A program made the position numbers and the translations under genes. From assembly GCA_963833745.1 (NCBI GenBank), contig CAWHZD010000007.1, positions 248,001 through 312,000 on the forward strand: DNA of 64,000 bases, in the 5' to 3' direction. Of the stretch, positions 43,660 to 52,662 are shown piece by piece (within the stretch, counting starts at the first letter, position 1; each line of letters begins with the position of its first letter). This DNA comes from AP-15 sp963833745. Lineage in GTDB: Bacteria; Pseudomonadota; Alphaproteobacteria; ATCC43930; CGMCC-115725. The notes beneath the pieces were generated by a model. It had not been told where the DNA came from. It did not search any database and saw only the letters and a program-made list of their open reading frames with translations.

Positions 43660-45036
43660 ATGCAGATGCAACGGGCGGGTGACAAGCTAATGATCAAGAA
43701 TCTCGCTGTCGCAGCGTGTTCGGTACTTGCGCTGGTCGCGACATCGACCTTCGCGTCTGCGCAGAGCGTTCGTACCGGCAGCAATGCCTATGGCAACTGG
43801 CAAACCGATGCGCCCGGCGTCATGCGCAAGATTTCGGCGGCGGATTTGCCGGCCCCGATGGCGTCTCCGTCGACCGCCAACAGATCAAAGGTTGTCCCAA
43901 AACCCGACGGCGCCGAGCTCAAGACCATGCCCGGCTTTACCGTCGCGCCTTTCGTGACTGGGATGACGGGCGCGCGCGTCCTGCGGATGGCGCCCAACGG
44001 AGACATCTTCCTCGCCCTCAGTCGGCCCGCGGGAAAAATCATCGTCATCCGGGCCGGAGCCGACATGATCAATCCCAAAGTTGTAACCTTCGCTTCCGAC
44101 CTGACGAGTGCCTACGGAATCGCCTTCTACCCGCCGGGTCCCGACCCGAAATGGGTCTATGTCGGCGAATTCGGCAAGGTCGTGCGCTTCCCTTACAAGA
44201 ACGGCGACCTGACAGCCTCGGGCGCTCCCGAGACGGTCGTGTCGGACCTCGCCGTCGGCGGCAACCATTGGACCCGCGACGTTGCCTTTTCGCCTGATGG
44301 CAAAACCATGTACGTCGCCGTTGGCTCGGCAAGCAATGTGGCGGAGCTGATGGGGCCGCGGCCCGCTGACTTCGCTGCCTTTGAGAAGAGCCATTCCCCG
44401 GGCTCGGCATGGGACCGCGAGGAGTGGCGCGCGAATGTGCTCGCCTACGACCCCGACGGGAAAAACAAGCGGGTGTTCGCATCGGGCATCCGCAATTGCT
44501 CAGGACTGGCAGTGCAGCCCGGCACTGGCGTCGTCTACTGCGCCACCAACGAGCGCGATCTGTTGGGCGACAACCTCCCGCCCGATTATGTCACCAGTGT
44601 CAAGCAGGGGGCGTTTTACGGCTGGCCTTGGTACTATATCGGCAACCACGAGGATACCCGCCCCGGCGGCGGAACGCGGCCGGATCTTGCCGACAAGGTC
44701 ACAATCCCCGACGTTCTGATCCAACCCCATTCGGCGCCTTTGGGCGTAGCGTTCAATCCTGGAGGGCAATTCCCTCCGGATTGGAAGGGCGATGCTTTCG
44801 TTGCTTTGCACGGCTCGTGGAACCGCGCTTTGCGGACTGCCTACAAGATCGTTCGGCTGCCGTTCAAGGATGGCAAGCCAACCGGTGAATATCAGGATTT
44901 CGTCGTCGGGTTTGTGGCCGACAATCAAGACGTGTGGGGCCGTCCGGTTGATGTTGCCTTCGCCAAGGACGGCTCTTTGCTGTTCAGCGACGACGGCAAC
45001 GGCGTCGTCTACCGCGTGGTCTACAAAGGCGAGTAA
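43660..45036 (+). CDS. Soluble PQQ sugar/sorbosone dehydrogenase-like protein
   Basis: A 458-residue exported six-bladed propeller (signal peptide to about residue 35). Blades include RMAPNGDIFLALSRPAGKI, DVAFSPDGKTMYVAVGSASNV, LAVQPGTGVVYCATNERD and RPVDVAFAKDGSLLFSDDGNGVVYRV, as in the GDH/sorbosone (Sdh) family. The catalytic His (YGW or H in GNHWTRDVAFSPD) is present. The substrate is not fixed. GGGAGG precedes the ATG at 43660; it follows a di-haem cytochrome c, as expected for a PQQ enzyme and its acceptor. Confidence 0.85.
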   Translation: MQMQRAGDKLMIKNLAVAACSVLALVATSTFASAQSVRTGSNAYGNWQTDAPGVMRKISAADLPAPMASPSTANRSKVVPKPDGAELKTMPGFTVAPFVTGMTGARVLRMAPNGDIFLALSRPAGKIIVIRAGADMINPKVVTFASDLTSAYGIAFYPPGPDPKWVYVGEFGKVVRFPYKNGDLTASGAPETVVSDLAVGGNHWTRDVAFSPDGKTMYVAVGSASNVAELMGPRPADFAAFEKSHSPGSAWDREEWRANVLAYDPDGKNKRVFASGIRNCSGLAVQPGTGVVYCATNERDLLGDNLPPDYVTSVKQGAFYGWPWYYIGNHEDTRPGGGTRPDLADKVTIPDVLIQPHSAPLGVAFNPGGQFPPDWKGDAFVALHGSWNRALRTAYKIVRLPFKDGKPTGEYQDFVVGFVADNQDVWGRPVDVAFAKDGSLLFSDDGNGVVYRVVYKGE

Positions 45037-45108
45037 TTTACGCTCGTGCTGGCGTCTGTCGGCGGTGACCAGGATCGGTTCCTCGCTGACAGACGAGGCA
45101 TGGCGGTT

Positions 45109-46063
45109 TCACCCGGTGGCCGACGTGCTCCCGATCGTCGGCCAGTCCCGAAGCTGATGCGGTGCCGAACCGGCCGTCGCGAGGCGGCGCTTTGCTTCCT
45201 GGTAGAGGTCCGGCGGCAACGGACCTCGCTCAAGGATGTCCAGATTGGTCTTTAGGTGTGCCGGGTTGATCGTGCCGACGATGGTCGTGTCCAAATGCGG
45301 GTTCGTAAACGTGAACCGGAGAATGAATTCCATCGGCGTCATCCCGTCGAGCAAATCGTCGAGATGTGCCTGGCGCCAGCGTTCCCACTGCAGCCCCGCC
45401 TGCTTCCCCTCGGTTGGGGCTCCTTTTGCCGCCCCGCCGCGAATGACAATTCCCGCGCCCTTCCGAGCGGCCGCGGCGATCGCCGCCTCGTGTTCGCGCT
45501 CGACGGCCGAATAGGGAATCTGAAAGACATCGAAAGCCCCCATCGCCAGGTGATCGCTCAGGTGGGGCAGTGTGCCGGACATGCCGATAAACCGCACCTT
45601 GCCGGCATCTCTGAGCTCCAGCAGCGCTTCGAGCGCCCCGTGCTCCTCCAGGGTCCGGCGGGATGGCGAGGAGTGGAACTGGACGACGTCGAGGTAGTCG
45701 GTTTTCATCCGCACCAGAACTCTGCTCGACCCCCGCCACCACGTTGTCGCGAGTGAAGAGGTGGGCGCTCCGCTGGCCGCGCGGGGACGGCGGCGCGCCG
45801 ACCAGACAGCCGCATTTGCTCGCGAGATAATATTCGGCGCGCCGATGCGAGACATAGCGTCCGATCCGCTCCTCGCTCAGCCCGTAATCGATCGACGTGT
45901 CAATGTAATTGACGCCCGCGTCGAGCACGGCGTTGAGAATGGTTTCCGCCTGGGTCTCGGTGATGTCGCGGGCGCGCGGGGCTCCACGCAGCTCCATCGC
46001 CCCATAGCCCAAAGTCGTAACCTGTAGCCCCGTGCGACCGAGCTCGCGTTTTTCTATGGCCAT
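45109..46063 (-). pseudogene. Aldo/keto reductase with single-base frameshift
   Basis: The N-terminal half (MAIEKRELGRTGLQVTTLGYG, YIDTSIDYGLSEERIG, YYLASKCGC, FTRDNVVAGVEQS) is in one frame; the rest (MKTDYLDVVQFHSSPSRRTLEEHG, RFIGMSGTLPHLSDHLAMGAFDVFQIPYS, DTTIVGTINPAHLKTNL) is in another. Removing one extra T near 45724 joins EQS to LVRMKTDYL as in intact homologues. All catalytic residues are otherwise in place. Start 46063 follows GGAGG by six bases. It may be an assembly indel or a young pseudogene. Confidence 0.83.
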
Positions 46064-46196
46064 TCTCATCCTCCGTCGGCAAGGCGCCGTAGCTGTAATA
46101 TCCGCAGACGCCCCTCGGCCGCTCCCGTCATTGCGCGAGACAAAGCCCCGCCGAAACGGGGCCTGTCCGCGAGGCTCGCAAAAGCCGTACTGCCGG

Positions 46197-47975
46197 CTAT
46201 TCCACCGCAAAGACCCAGACCGCGCCGCCCTGGGGCACTTCCGGGAATTGGTGCTGGCGGACGAGGTTGAGGCGTGCCTGCATTCGTGCCGAATCAACTC
46301 CCCAGCCCGACTGCACCGCAATGTACTGCTTGCCGTCGACCTCGAACGACACCGGCACCCCGATCACCCCCGAACCGGTGCGGAACTGCCACAAGACTTT
46401 GCCGGTCGTGGCGTCGAAGGCGCGAAAATAGCGGTCGTTGGTCCCGCCCATAAAGACGACCCCGCCGCCGGTCGCCAGCACCGGGCCCCAGAGTTGCGAA
46501 TCGGCGAAGGGATGGCTCCATACTTTCTTGCCGGTATCGAGGTTCCAGGCCTGCAATTCGCCGATATGGTCGGCACCCGGCGCAATGTAGAGCGTCGTCG
46601 TCGCTCCGGTAAACGGTTGCCCGGCAGTGTACGTTATTGGCTTTCCGATCGAGGTGCCGCACAGATTTTCGTTGGCCGGGATGTAGAGCAATCTCGTCTT
46701 TGGGCTGTAGGCCACGGGCGGCCAGTCCTTGCCACCCCACAATGACGGGCAGAAATCGGCCTTTTTGTCGGTGCCGGGCTGGCGCACGGGATCGACGTTG
46801 GGCCGCCCGGTCTCGGGATCCAGGCTCTTGAAGACGTTCTGCTTCACGAACGGCTCGCCGGCGACAAAGTCGATCTGACCGCCGTCGGTGCGCGCGAGCT
46901 CCCACAGATAGCCGTCGCGGGCGACATCGACGAGGCCGTGCACCGTTTTGCCGTCGTGCCGGTAATCGACCAGGATCGGCGGCGACACCTCGTCCCAGTC
47001 CCATGAATCGTTTGGATGGTACTGGTGGTAACCCTTGATCGCGCCGGTTTTGACGTCGAGCGCCAGCACCGAGGAGGTGTAGAGATTGTCGCCGGGCCGC
47101 TGGTCGCCCATCCACGGCCCGCCGTTGCCGGTGCCCCAATAGGCGAGATTGGTCGCCGGATCGTAATTTCCGACGATCCACACCGAGCCGCCGCCAGTCT
47201 TCCACTGGTCGCCTTTGGGCCAGCTGTCGCTGCCTGGCTGGCCGGGTGCCGGCACCGTGTAGGTCTTCCACAGCGGCTTGCCGCTCCCGGCGTCAAAGGC
47301 CGCGACAAAGCCGCGAATGCCGAGTTCGCCGCCCGAGCAGCCGACCATCACCTTGCCGTCGGCGATCAGCGGCGACAAGGTCATGTAATAGCCGTTGGTG
47401 TAATCCTCGACCTTTGTTTTCCACACCTCCTTGCCGGTCTTGGCGTCGAGCGCCACCAGCACCGCATCGGAGGCGGCGAAATAGACCTTGTCGCCTAAGA
47501 GCGCGACGCCGCGGCTCGTCGGATGAAGCAGCAGCATGTCGTCGGGTATCGGACGTTTGTAGCGCCACAAAAGGTTGCCCGCCTTGGCGTCGATCGCCAG
47601 CACCTGGTTGCCCGGGGTGGCGACGAACATGACCCCGTTGGCGACGATCGGGGGCGCCTCATGCCCTTCGACCTGGCCGGTCGCCAATGTCCAAACCATT
47701 TTCAACCGGGCGGCATTGGCGGGGGTGATCTGCGCCAGCGGGCTGTAGCCCCAGCCATTGTAGGTCCGCCGGTACATCAGCCAGTCGCCGTCTGCCGGCT
47801 GCGTCAGCTGCTGCGCGGTCACCGGCTGGTAGTTCTGCAGGATCGGCGGGACGGGCGGCGGAGTTTCCGGCTGCGGCTGCGGCGGCAGCGGCTTTTGCGC
47901 GAGCGCGGCCCCGGCCAGCATCAGCGCCAGTCCGCCAGCGACGACGGTAGCAGGTATTCGATGTCGTTCGAGCAT
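46197..47975 (-). CDS. PQQ-dependent alcohol dehydrogenase, lanthanide-type Asp, no vicinal disulfide
   Basis: A 592-residue exported quinoprotein: signal peptide to about 26, Pro-rich linker, then an eight-bladed propeller with GGELG (E217), WGTGNGGPW and DSWDWDEVSPP, placing the catalytic D326 and a further acid D328 where rare-earth enzymes have Asp. Unlike XoxF it lacks adjacent cysteines: the matching loop reads DDMLLLHPTSRGVALL. No C-terminal cytochrome domain is present, so it needs an external acceptor; the di-haem cytochrome and Rieske protein nearby are candidates. The substrate is unknown. Confidence 0.88.
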   Translation of the reverse strand: MLERHRIPATVVAGGLALMLAGAALAQKPLPPQPQPETPPPVPPILQNYQPVTAQQLTQPADGDWLMYRRTYNGWGYSPLAQITPANAARLKMVWTLATGQVEGHEAPPIVANGVMFVATPGNQVLAIDAKAGNLLWRYKRPIPDDMLLLHPTSRGVALLGDKVYFAASDAVLVALDAKTGKEVWKTKVEDYTNGYYMTLSPLIADGKVMVGCSGGELGIRGFVAAFDAGSGKPLWKTYTVPAPGQPGSDSWPKGDQWKTGGGSVWIVGNYDPATNLAYWGTGNGGPWMGDQRPGDNLYTSSVLALDVKTGAIKGYHQYHPNDSWDWDEVSPPILVDYRHDGKTVHGLVDVARDGYLWELARTDGGQIDFVAGEPFVKQNVFKSLDPETGRPNVDPVRQPGTDKKADFCPSLWGGKDWPPVAYSPKTRLLYIPANENLCGTSIGKPITYTAGQPFTGATTTLYIAPGADHIGELQAWNLDTGKKVWSHPFADSQLWGPVLATGGGVVFMGGTNDRYFRAFDATTGKVLWQFRTGSGVIGVPVSFEVDGKQYIAVQSGWGVDSARMQARLNLVRQHQFPEVPQGGAVWVFAVE

Positions 47976-48008
47976 TGGCGTTCTTCCCCCTTCGATTGTG
48001 ATTTGACG

Positions 48009-48602
48009 TCAAACCTGCTGGAATCCGACGCGGCCGGTAAAGGGCTTGGCGACGACCAGCTTACCATCGATGCTTTTCAGCGGCAGAGCCGGCAGCGCGT
48101 GCGGCGAGGGTCCGCCGACCACCGCAGCCCCGGTCTTAGGGTCATATTGCGAATAATGACATGGGCATTCGAGCCGCTGCGTCGCCGCCTGCCACTGGGT
48201 TACATCGCACCCCGCATGCGGGCATATCGCCGAATAAGCGACGACGCCGCCAGCCGCCCGCGCCCGAGTTACGGGATCGAAGCCGGCGGGATCGAGGCGC
48301 AGCAGCAGGACCTTGTTGAGACGGGTGCCGTCGTGCACGACGCTGGTCGCCGGCTCCATCGGCCAGGCCAGGGTCTGCGGGCCGCCGAGCGGCAGGTCTG
48401 CGACTTGCAGCGGCGCAGAACCGGCCGCCCCGATCCTGACCAGCACGTCACCTTCGCGCGGCCGCTCGCGTTTAGGATCGTCCTGGGCCAACGCCAGCCG
48501 CGGACCGGCGAGCAAGCCTAAACCGAAACCCAACGCCGCCCGCCGGCCAATTCCCCGCCCTGGGCACGGGCATTGGCGATCTTTCCCCACTTCGTCCCCC
48601 AC
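48009..48602 (-). CDS. Tat-exported Rieske 2Fe-2S protein
   Basis: A 197-residue protein with a twin-arginine leader (GRRAALGFGLGLLAGPRLALA) and a C-terminal Rieske domain: CPHAGC (C127, H129, disulfide C132) and CPCHYSQYDP (C146, H149, disulfide C148). The cysteine pair and ordering match high-potential Rieske proteins of bc1 type, but no cytochrome b gene adjoins, so it is likely a stand-alone periplasmic or membrane-anchored electron carrier for the surrounding dehydrogenases. It starts 33 bases before the PQQ dehydrogenase gene, in the same direction. Confidence 0.88.
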   Translation of the reverse strand: MGDEVGKDRQCPCPGRGIGRRAALGFGLGLLAGPRLALAQDDPKRERPREGDVLVRIGAAGSAPLQVADLPLGGPQTLAWPMEPATSVVHDGTRLNKVLLLRLDPAGFDPVTRARAAGGVVAYSAICPHAGCDVTQWQAATQRLECPCHYSQYDPKTGAAVVGGPSPHALPALPLKSIDGKLVVAKPFTGRVGFQQV

Positions 48603-48699
48603 AGCGCGTTCGGAATTCAGTCAAACCCGACCCGGAGATTAATGCCGCTTCTCGGCGAGGTGGCAGCGGGCGGGCGAGACCCCCGCCCGCCGTCTTGCC

Positions 48700-50997
48700 T
48701 CAGCTCGCCAGTTGATCGCCGATCGGCAGCCGCCGGATACGCTTGCCGGTGGCGGCGAAGATGGCATTGCACAGCGCCGGCGCAAAAGGCGGCAGGCCGG
48801 GCTCGCCAACGCCGCTCGCCGGCACGTCTATCGTCGCCGGGATGATGTGGACATGCGTAACGGCGGGAGATTCGTCGATGCGGGCGACCTGGAAGCCGTC
48901 GAAATTGTTCTGCTCTACCCGGCCGTTCTTGAAGCTGATCTCGCCGTATTTGGCGATGCTCAGCCCCATCACCGCCGCACCCTCGATCTGCGAGCGAATG
49001 CGCTCGGGGTTGGCGGCGAACCCGCAGTCGATCGCGGTGTCGACGCGCGGCACCGACAGCTTTCCCTTGTCGTCCACCGCGACCTCGACGACGGTCGCGG
49101 CGTAGCTCACAAAGCTGCGATGCGCGGCGATGCCGAGGCCGTGCCCCGGCGGCAGCTGTCGGCCCCATTCCCCGCGCTCGGCCGCCACCTCGACGACCCG
49201 CCGCAGCCGCGCGGTGTCGATCGGAAAGGTCTCGAACGGCTCGCCGTAATTCGTGTAATCGGCGGCCCCCGGAGATTTGCGCGGGTCGAAGAGGCGCGGC
49301 GGCCCGATCAATTCGAGCAGCATGTCCTTGGGATCGCGGCCCAGCGCATGGGCGAGTTCGGCGACAAACGACTGCACCGCGAAACCGTGCGGGATGTTGT
49401 AGACCGAGCGGAACCAGCCGATGCGGGTATGCGCCTCGGCCTCGCCCGCTTCGCAGCGCAGGTTGGGGATAGCAAACGGCACGTCGATGACGCCTTGGCT
49501 CAGCTCGCCGGCCTGCTCGTGCTTTGGGTCGGCGACAAAGATCGACCGGATCGTCGGCGCGACGGTGCGGTGCCGCCAGGCGACGACGTGTCCCTGCTGG
49601 TCGATCCCGGCGTCGATATGTTCGAGCGAGACGGCGTGGAAGTAGTCGTTGTGCAGATCGTCCTCGCGCGTCCACACGACCTTGACCGGGGTCCCACCCA
49701 TCGCGCGCGACAGCAACGCCAATTCGAGCACGAAGTCGCATTTCGATTTCCGCCCAAACCCGCCGCCCAGCAGGGTGACGTTGACGGTCACGTCCTGGGG
49801 CTTGAGCCCGAGCTTCTGCACCAGTTCGTCACGCGTGTTGCCGGGGCTCTGCACCGGCGCCCAGACTTCGCATTTGCCGTCGGCGACCCGCGCCGTGGCG
49901 CTCGGCGGCTCCATCGTCGCATGCGCGAGATGGGGGATGTAATATTGGGCGGAGACGGTCTTTGCCGCCGCGGCAAGCGCCTGATCGGCATCGCCGTCGT
50001 TGCGGACGACCTTGCCGGGCTTGCCCGCGGTTTCTTCGAGCTGGGTCTTGTAGGCGGCTAAGTCGTAGCTGCCGTGCGGCCCGTCGTCCCAGTGTACGAC
50101 CAGCGCCTCACGTCCCTTGATCGCCGCCCAGGTGTTGGCGGCGATAACCGCGACCCCGCCAAGCGGCTGGAATTTCGCCGGCGGCGGGGTTCCTTCGATG
50201 ACGACGATCTTCTCGACCCCCGGCACCTTCATGGCCGCTGTCGCATCGTATGAGGCAAGCTTGCCGCCCAGCACCGGCGGGCGGGCCACGACCGCATATT
50301 TCATGCCGGGCAATTTGGCGTCGATGCCGTAGACGGCACGGCCGGTCGTGATGTTGAACAGATCGACGATCTGGACGTTGCCCTTGCCGAGATAGCGGAA
50401 GGCCGCTTCCTCCTTCAGCTTGATCTGGTCGGGAGGCGGCGTCGGCAACGCGCTCGCCGCTACGGCGAGGTCGCCATAGCCGAGCTTACGGCCGGTCGGC
50501 CGGTGGACGATTTCGTGGTTCTGCGCGTGGACCTCGCCGATATCGACGCCCCATTGGGTGGCCGCCGCCATCTCCAGCATCCGCCGCGCTGCGGCGCCGC
50601 ATTGCCGCATCGGCTGGATGAAATGGCGCAGGCTGCGCGAGCCGTCGGTGTTCTGGTTGCCGTATTTCTTTTCGTCACCCGGCGACTGCTTGACATGCAC
50701 CCGTGACCAATCGGCTTCGAGCTCGTCGGCGACCGCCATCGGCAAGCTGGTGCGCGAGCCGGTTCCCATCTCGGCGCGATGGGCGATGATCGTGACGATG
50801 CCGCTGGGGTCGATCGACACAAAGACATGCGGATCGGAGACGACCCCGCCCGGAAACTTGCCGGCGCCGGTGGCGTAAGCCAGCGCCGAACGCGCCGGCA
50901 GGAACTCGGCGGCGATGACGAGGCCGCCGATGGCGACAATTCCCCGCAAGAAGCCGCGGCGGCTGACGTTTTCGATCGCGACGCGAACGGAGGTCAT
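48700..50997 (-). CDS. IorB-type molybdenum hydroxylase large subunit
   Basis: A 765-residue xanthine-oxidase-family subunit with a Tat signal (SRRGFLRGIVAIGGLVIAA). Landmarks are HRAEMGTGSRTSLPMAVADELE, GGGFGRKSKCDFVLELALLS, and the catalytic-Glu end GVGEPGLPPFAPALCNAIFAATG. This shape (single large exported subunit with two MPT half-domains) is typical of isoquinoline oxidoreductase/periplasmic aldehyde dehydrogenase. It works with the 2Fe-2S subunit encoded just upstream and likely passes electrons to a cytochrome. A molybdopterin-cytosine-dinucleotide cofactor is presumed. Confidence 0.9.
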   Translation of the reverse strand: MTSVRVAIENVSRRGFLRGIVAIGGLVIAAEFLPARSALAYATGAGKFPGGVVSDPHVFVSIDPSGIVTIIAHRAEMGTGSRTSLPMAVADELEADWSRVHVKQSPGDEKKYGNQNTDGSRSLRHFIQPMRQCGAAARRMLEMAAATQWGVDIGEVHAQNHEIVHRPTGRKLGYGDLAVAASALPTPPPDQIKLKEEAAFRYLGKGNVQIVDLFNITTGRAVYGIDAKLPGMKYAVVARPPVLGGKLASYDATAAMKVPGVEKIVVIEGTPPPAKFQPLGGVAVIAANTWAAIKGREALVVHWDDGPHGSYDLAAYKTQLEETAGKPGKVVRNDGDADQALAAAAKTVSAQYYIPHLAHATMEPPSATARVADGKCEVWAPVQSPGNTRDELVQKLGLKPQDVTVNVTLLGGGFGRKSKCDFVLELALLSRAMGGTPVKVVWTREDDLHNDYFHAVSLEHIDAGIDQQGHVVAWRHRTVAPTIRSIFVADPKHEQAGELSQGVIDVPFAIPNLRCEAGEAEAHTRIGWFRSVYNIPHGFAVQSFVAELAHALGRDPKDMLLELIGPPRLFDPRKSPGAADYTNYGEPFETFPIDTARLRRVVEVAAERGEWGRQLPPGHGLGIAAHRSFVSYAATVVEVAVDDKGKLSVPRVDTAIDCGFAANPERIRSQIEGAAVMGLSIAKYGEISFKNGRVEQNNFDGFQVARIDESPAVTHVHIIPATIDVPASGVGEPGLPPFAPALCNAIFAATGKRIRRLPIGDQLAS

Positions 50998-50998
50998 G

Positions 50999-51451
50999 TC
51001 ACGCTCCTGTCGCTGCAGATTTCACGGCGGCGGTTATCCGCTGATAACAGCCGCAGCGGCAGATGTTCCCGCTCATGACGCTGGCGATTTCGGTCTCGGA
51101 CGGGTTTTTGTTCGTCGCCAGCAAGGCTGCGGCCTGCATGATCTGGCCGGCCTGACAATAACCGCATTGCGGCACGTTGACGGCGCGCCAAGCCCTCTGC
51201 ACCGGATGGTTGCCGTCAGGATCGAGGCCTTCGATGGTGGTTACCGAGCGGCCGTTTACGTCGCTGATCGCGGTGATGCAGGCGCGGGTGGCTTGGCCGT
51301 CAATATGGACGGTGCAAGCGCCGCACAGCGCCAGCCCGCAGCCGAACTTGGTCCCCGTGAGTCCAAGTTCGTCGCGCACATACCAGAGCAACGGCATCGA
51401 CGGGTCGCCATCGAAGCTATGCTCCTGACCGTTGACGCGCACTGTGACCAT
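50999..51451 (-). CDS. IorA-type 2Fe-2S subunit
   Basis: A 150-residue two-cluster ferredoxin subunit. The plant-type cluster is GTKFGCGLALCGACTVHIDG plus a later Cys in TRACI, and the C-terminal cluster is PQCGYCQAGQIM and NICRCGCYQRI. It feeds electrons from the molybdenum subunit. It has no Tat signal, so it is probably exported with the large subunit. The stop is one base before the large-subunit start. Confidence 0.92.
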   Translation of the reverse strand: MVTVRVNGQEHSFDGDPSMPLLWYVRDELGLTGTKFGCGLALCGACTVHIDGQATRACITAISDVNGRSVTTIEGLDPDGNHPVQRAWRAVNVPQCGYCQAGQIMQAAALLATNKNPSETEIASVMSGNICRCGCYQRITAAVKSAATGA

Positions 51452-51685
51452 GGATGTCCTCCCTTGTGCGGGTTGAGGCCGATCGCGGCTCAGCGAGCTG
51501 ATCGGACGTTTCTTTGAACTTTATGTCCGAGACTGCATTCGATGCAATTGGCTGCAACCCGGAACGCTTCGGCGGTCAACCGACGAGCCCGAAGCCCGAG
51601 CGGAATGCCATACCCGATGCCGGCTGAGTGGAGCGGCAGCTCGGTCGCGCGCTCCAGACGAAGCGGACGCGGACGGCTTTTGTCG

Positions 51686-52477
51686 CTAACCCACCGAGAG
51701 CTTGCGCAGGAAGCCGGTGCGCTGCGCCGCGCCGGCCGCCATGAAGCCGGCGTCCTGGCCGCCAAGGACGAAGCGCGCCCCCATCTCGACGTAGCGCGGC
51801 ATGATCGTCTCGGTGTAGACGCCGGCCATACCCGGGAATTTGCCGTGCTTGCGTGCACCAGCAATCATCTTGCCGTAGGCGTCGGCGACCCGCTCATGGC
51901 CGAAATCGCCGTGGATGCCCATCTCGGCGCACAGATCGTTGGTGCCGATCAGCAATACGTCGACCCCCGGCACCGCCGCGATTTCCTCGGCATTGGCGAT
52001 CGCGGTCGGCGTCTCCAGCATCACGACCGTCAGATTGGCGGCGTTGAGCGCCGAAGCGGCCTCGCTCGAACTTGCCGCACGCAACCCGTAATGCGGCCCG
52101 ATCCCGCCCATCGAGCGATGGCCGACCGGCGGGTATTTGAGCCGGTTGACGACCTCGCGTGCCTCGGCGGCGCTGTCGACATGCGGCATGACGATGCCAA
52201 GCGCGCCGTTGTCGAGGGCCCGCGTCGCGATCGCGTATTCGCCGTTCGGCACCCGCGCGATCGGGGCGATGCCGGCGTCGAGCGCCGCGGTCGAGATCTG
52301 CGCGCAGGCTTCGAGCGACATGACGCCATGCTCCATGTCGAGAAACAGCCAGTCGAAGCCGGCTGTCGCCATCGCCTTGGCGATCTCGACGCTGCGCGTC
52401 ATGCGAATGCCGACGCCGAGCGAGAGTTGGCCTTGTTCGAGCTTTTCACGGGCGACGTTGCGGACGGCGGCGGGCAT
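51686..52477 (-). CDS. HpcH/HpaI-family aldolase
   Basis: A 263-residue TIM barrel: GVGIRMTRSVEIAKAMATAGFDWLFLDMEHGVMS (metal Glu/His), MPHVDSAAEAREVVNRLKYPPVGHRSMGG and VMLETPTAIANAEEIAAVPGVDVLLIGTNDL. It cleaves 4-hydroxy-2-oxo acids to pyruvate plus an aldehyde, the last step of several meta-cleavage routes. It is divergent from the VOC/hydroxylase genes, so a shared aromatic pathway is plausible. Confidence 0.9.
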   Translation of the reverse strand: MPAAVRNVAREKLEQGQLSLGVGIRMTRSVEIAKAMATAGFDWLFLDMEHGVMSLEACAQISTAALDAGIAPIARVPNGEYAIATRALDNGALGIVMPHVDSAAEAREVVNRLKYPPVGHRSMGGIGPHYGLRAASSSEAASALNAANLTVVMLETPTAIANAEEIAAVPGVDVLLIGTNDLCAEMGIHGDFGHERVADAYGKMIAGARKHGKFPGMAGVYTETIMPRYVEMGARFVLGGQDAGFMAAGAAQRTGFLRKLSVG

Positions 52478-52662
52478 TGCGTTCTCCCTTCATCTTCCCT
52501 AAGCGGAATCAGCGTGCCCGGTCTTGCTGCTGGCTGCAAGCTCCCGCGCGGCATCGCCGCCTCGGCCCAACGGGTTGCATTAGCTTCCGCGTAACGGCAT
52601 TTAGTCCGGTAAACGACCGGCGGACCAATCGGCTCGATGCCCGCGCACAGGAGGAACCAACG

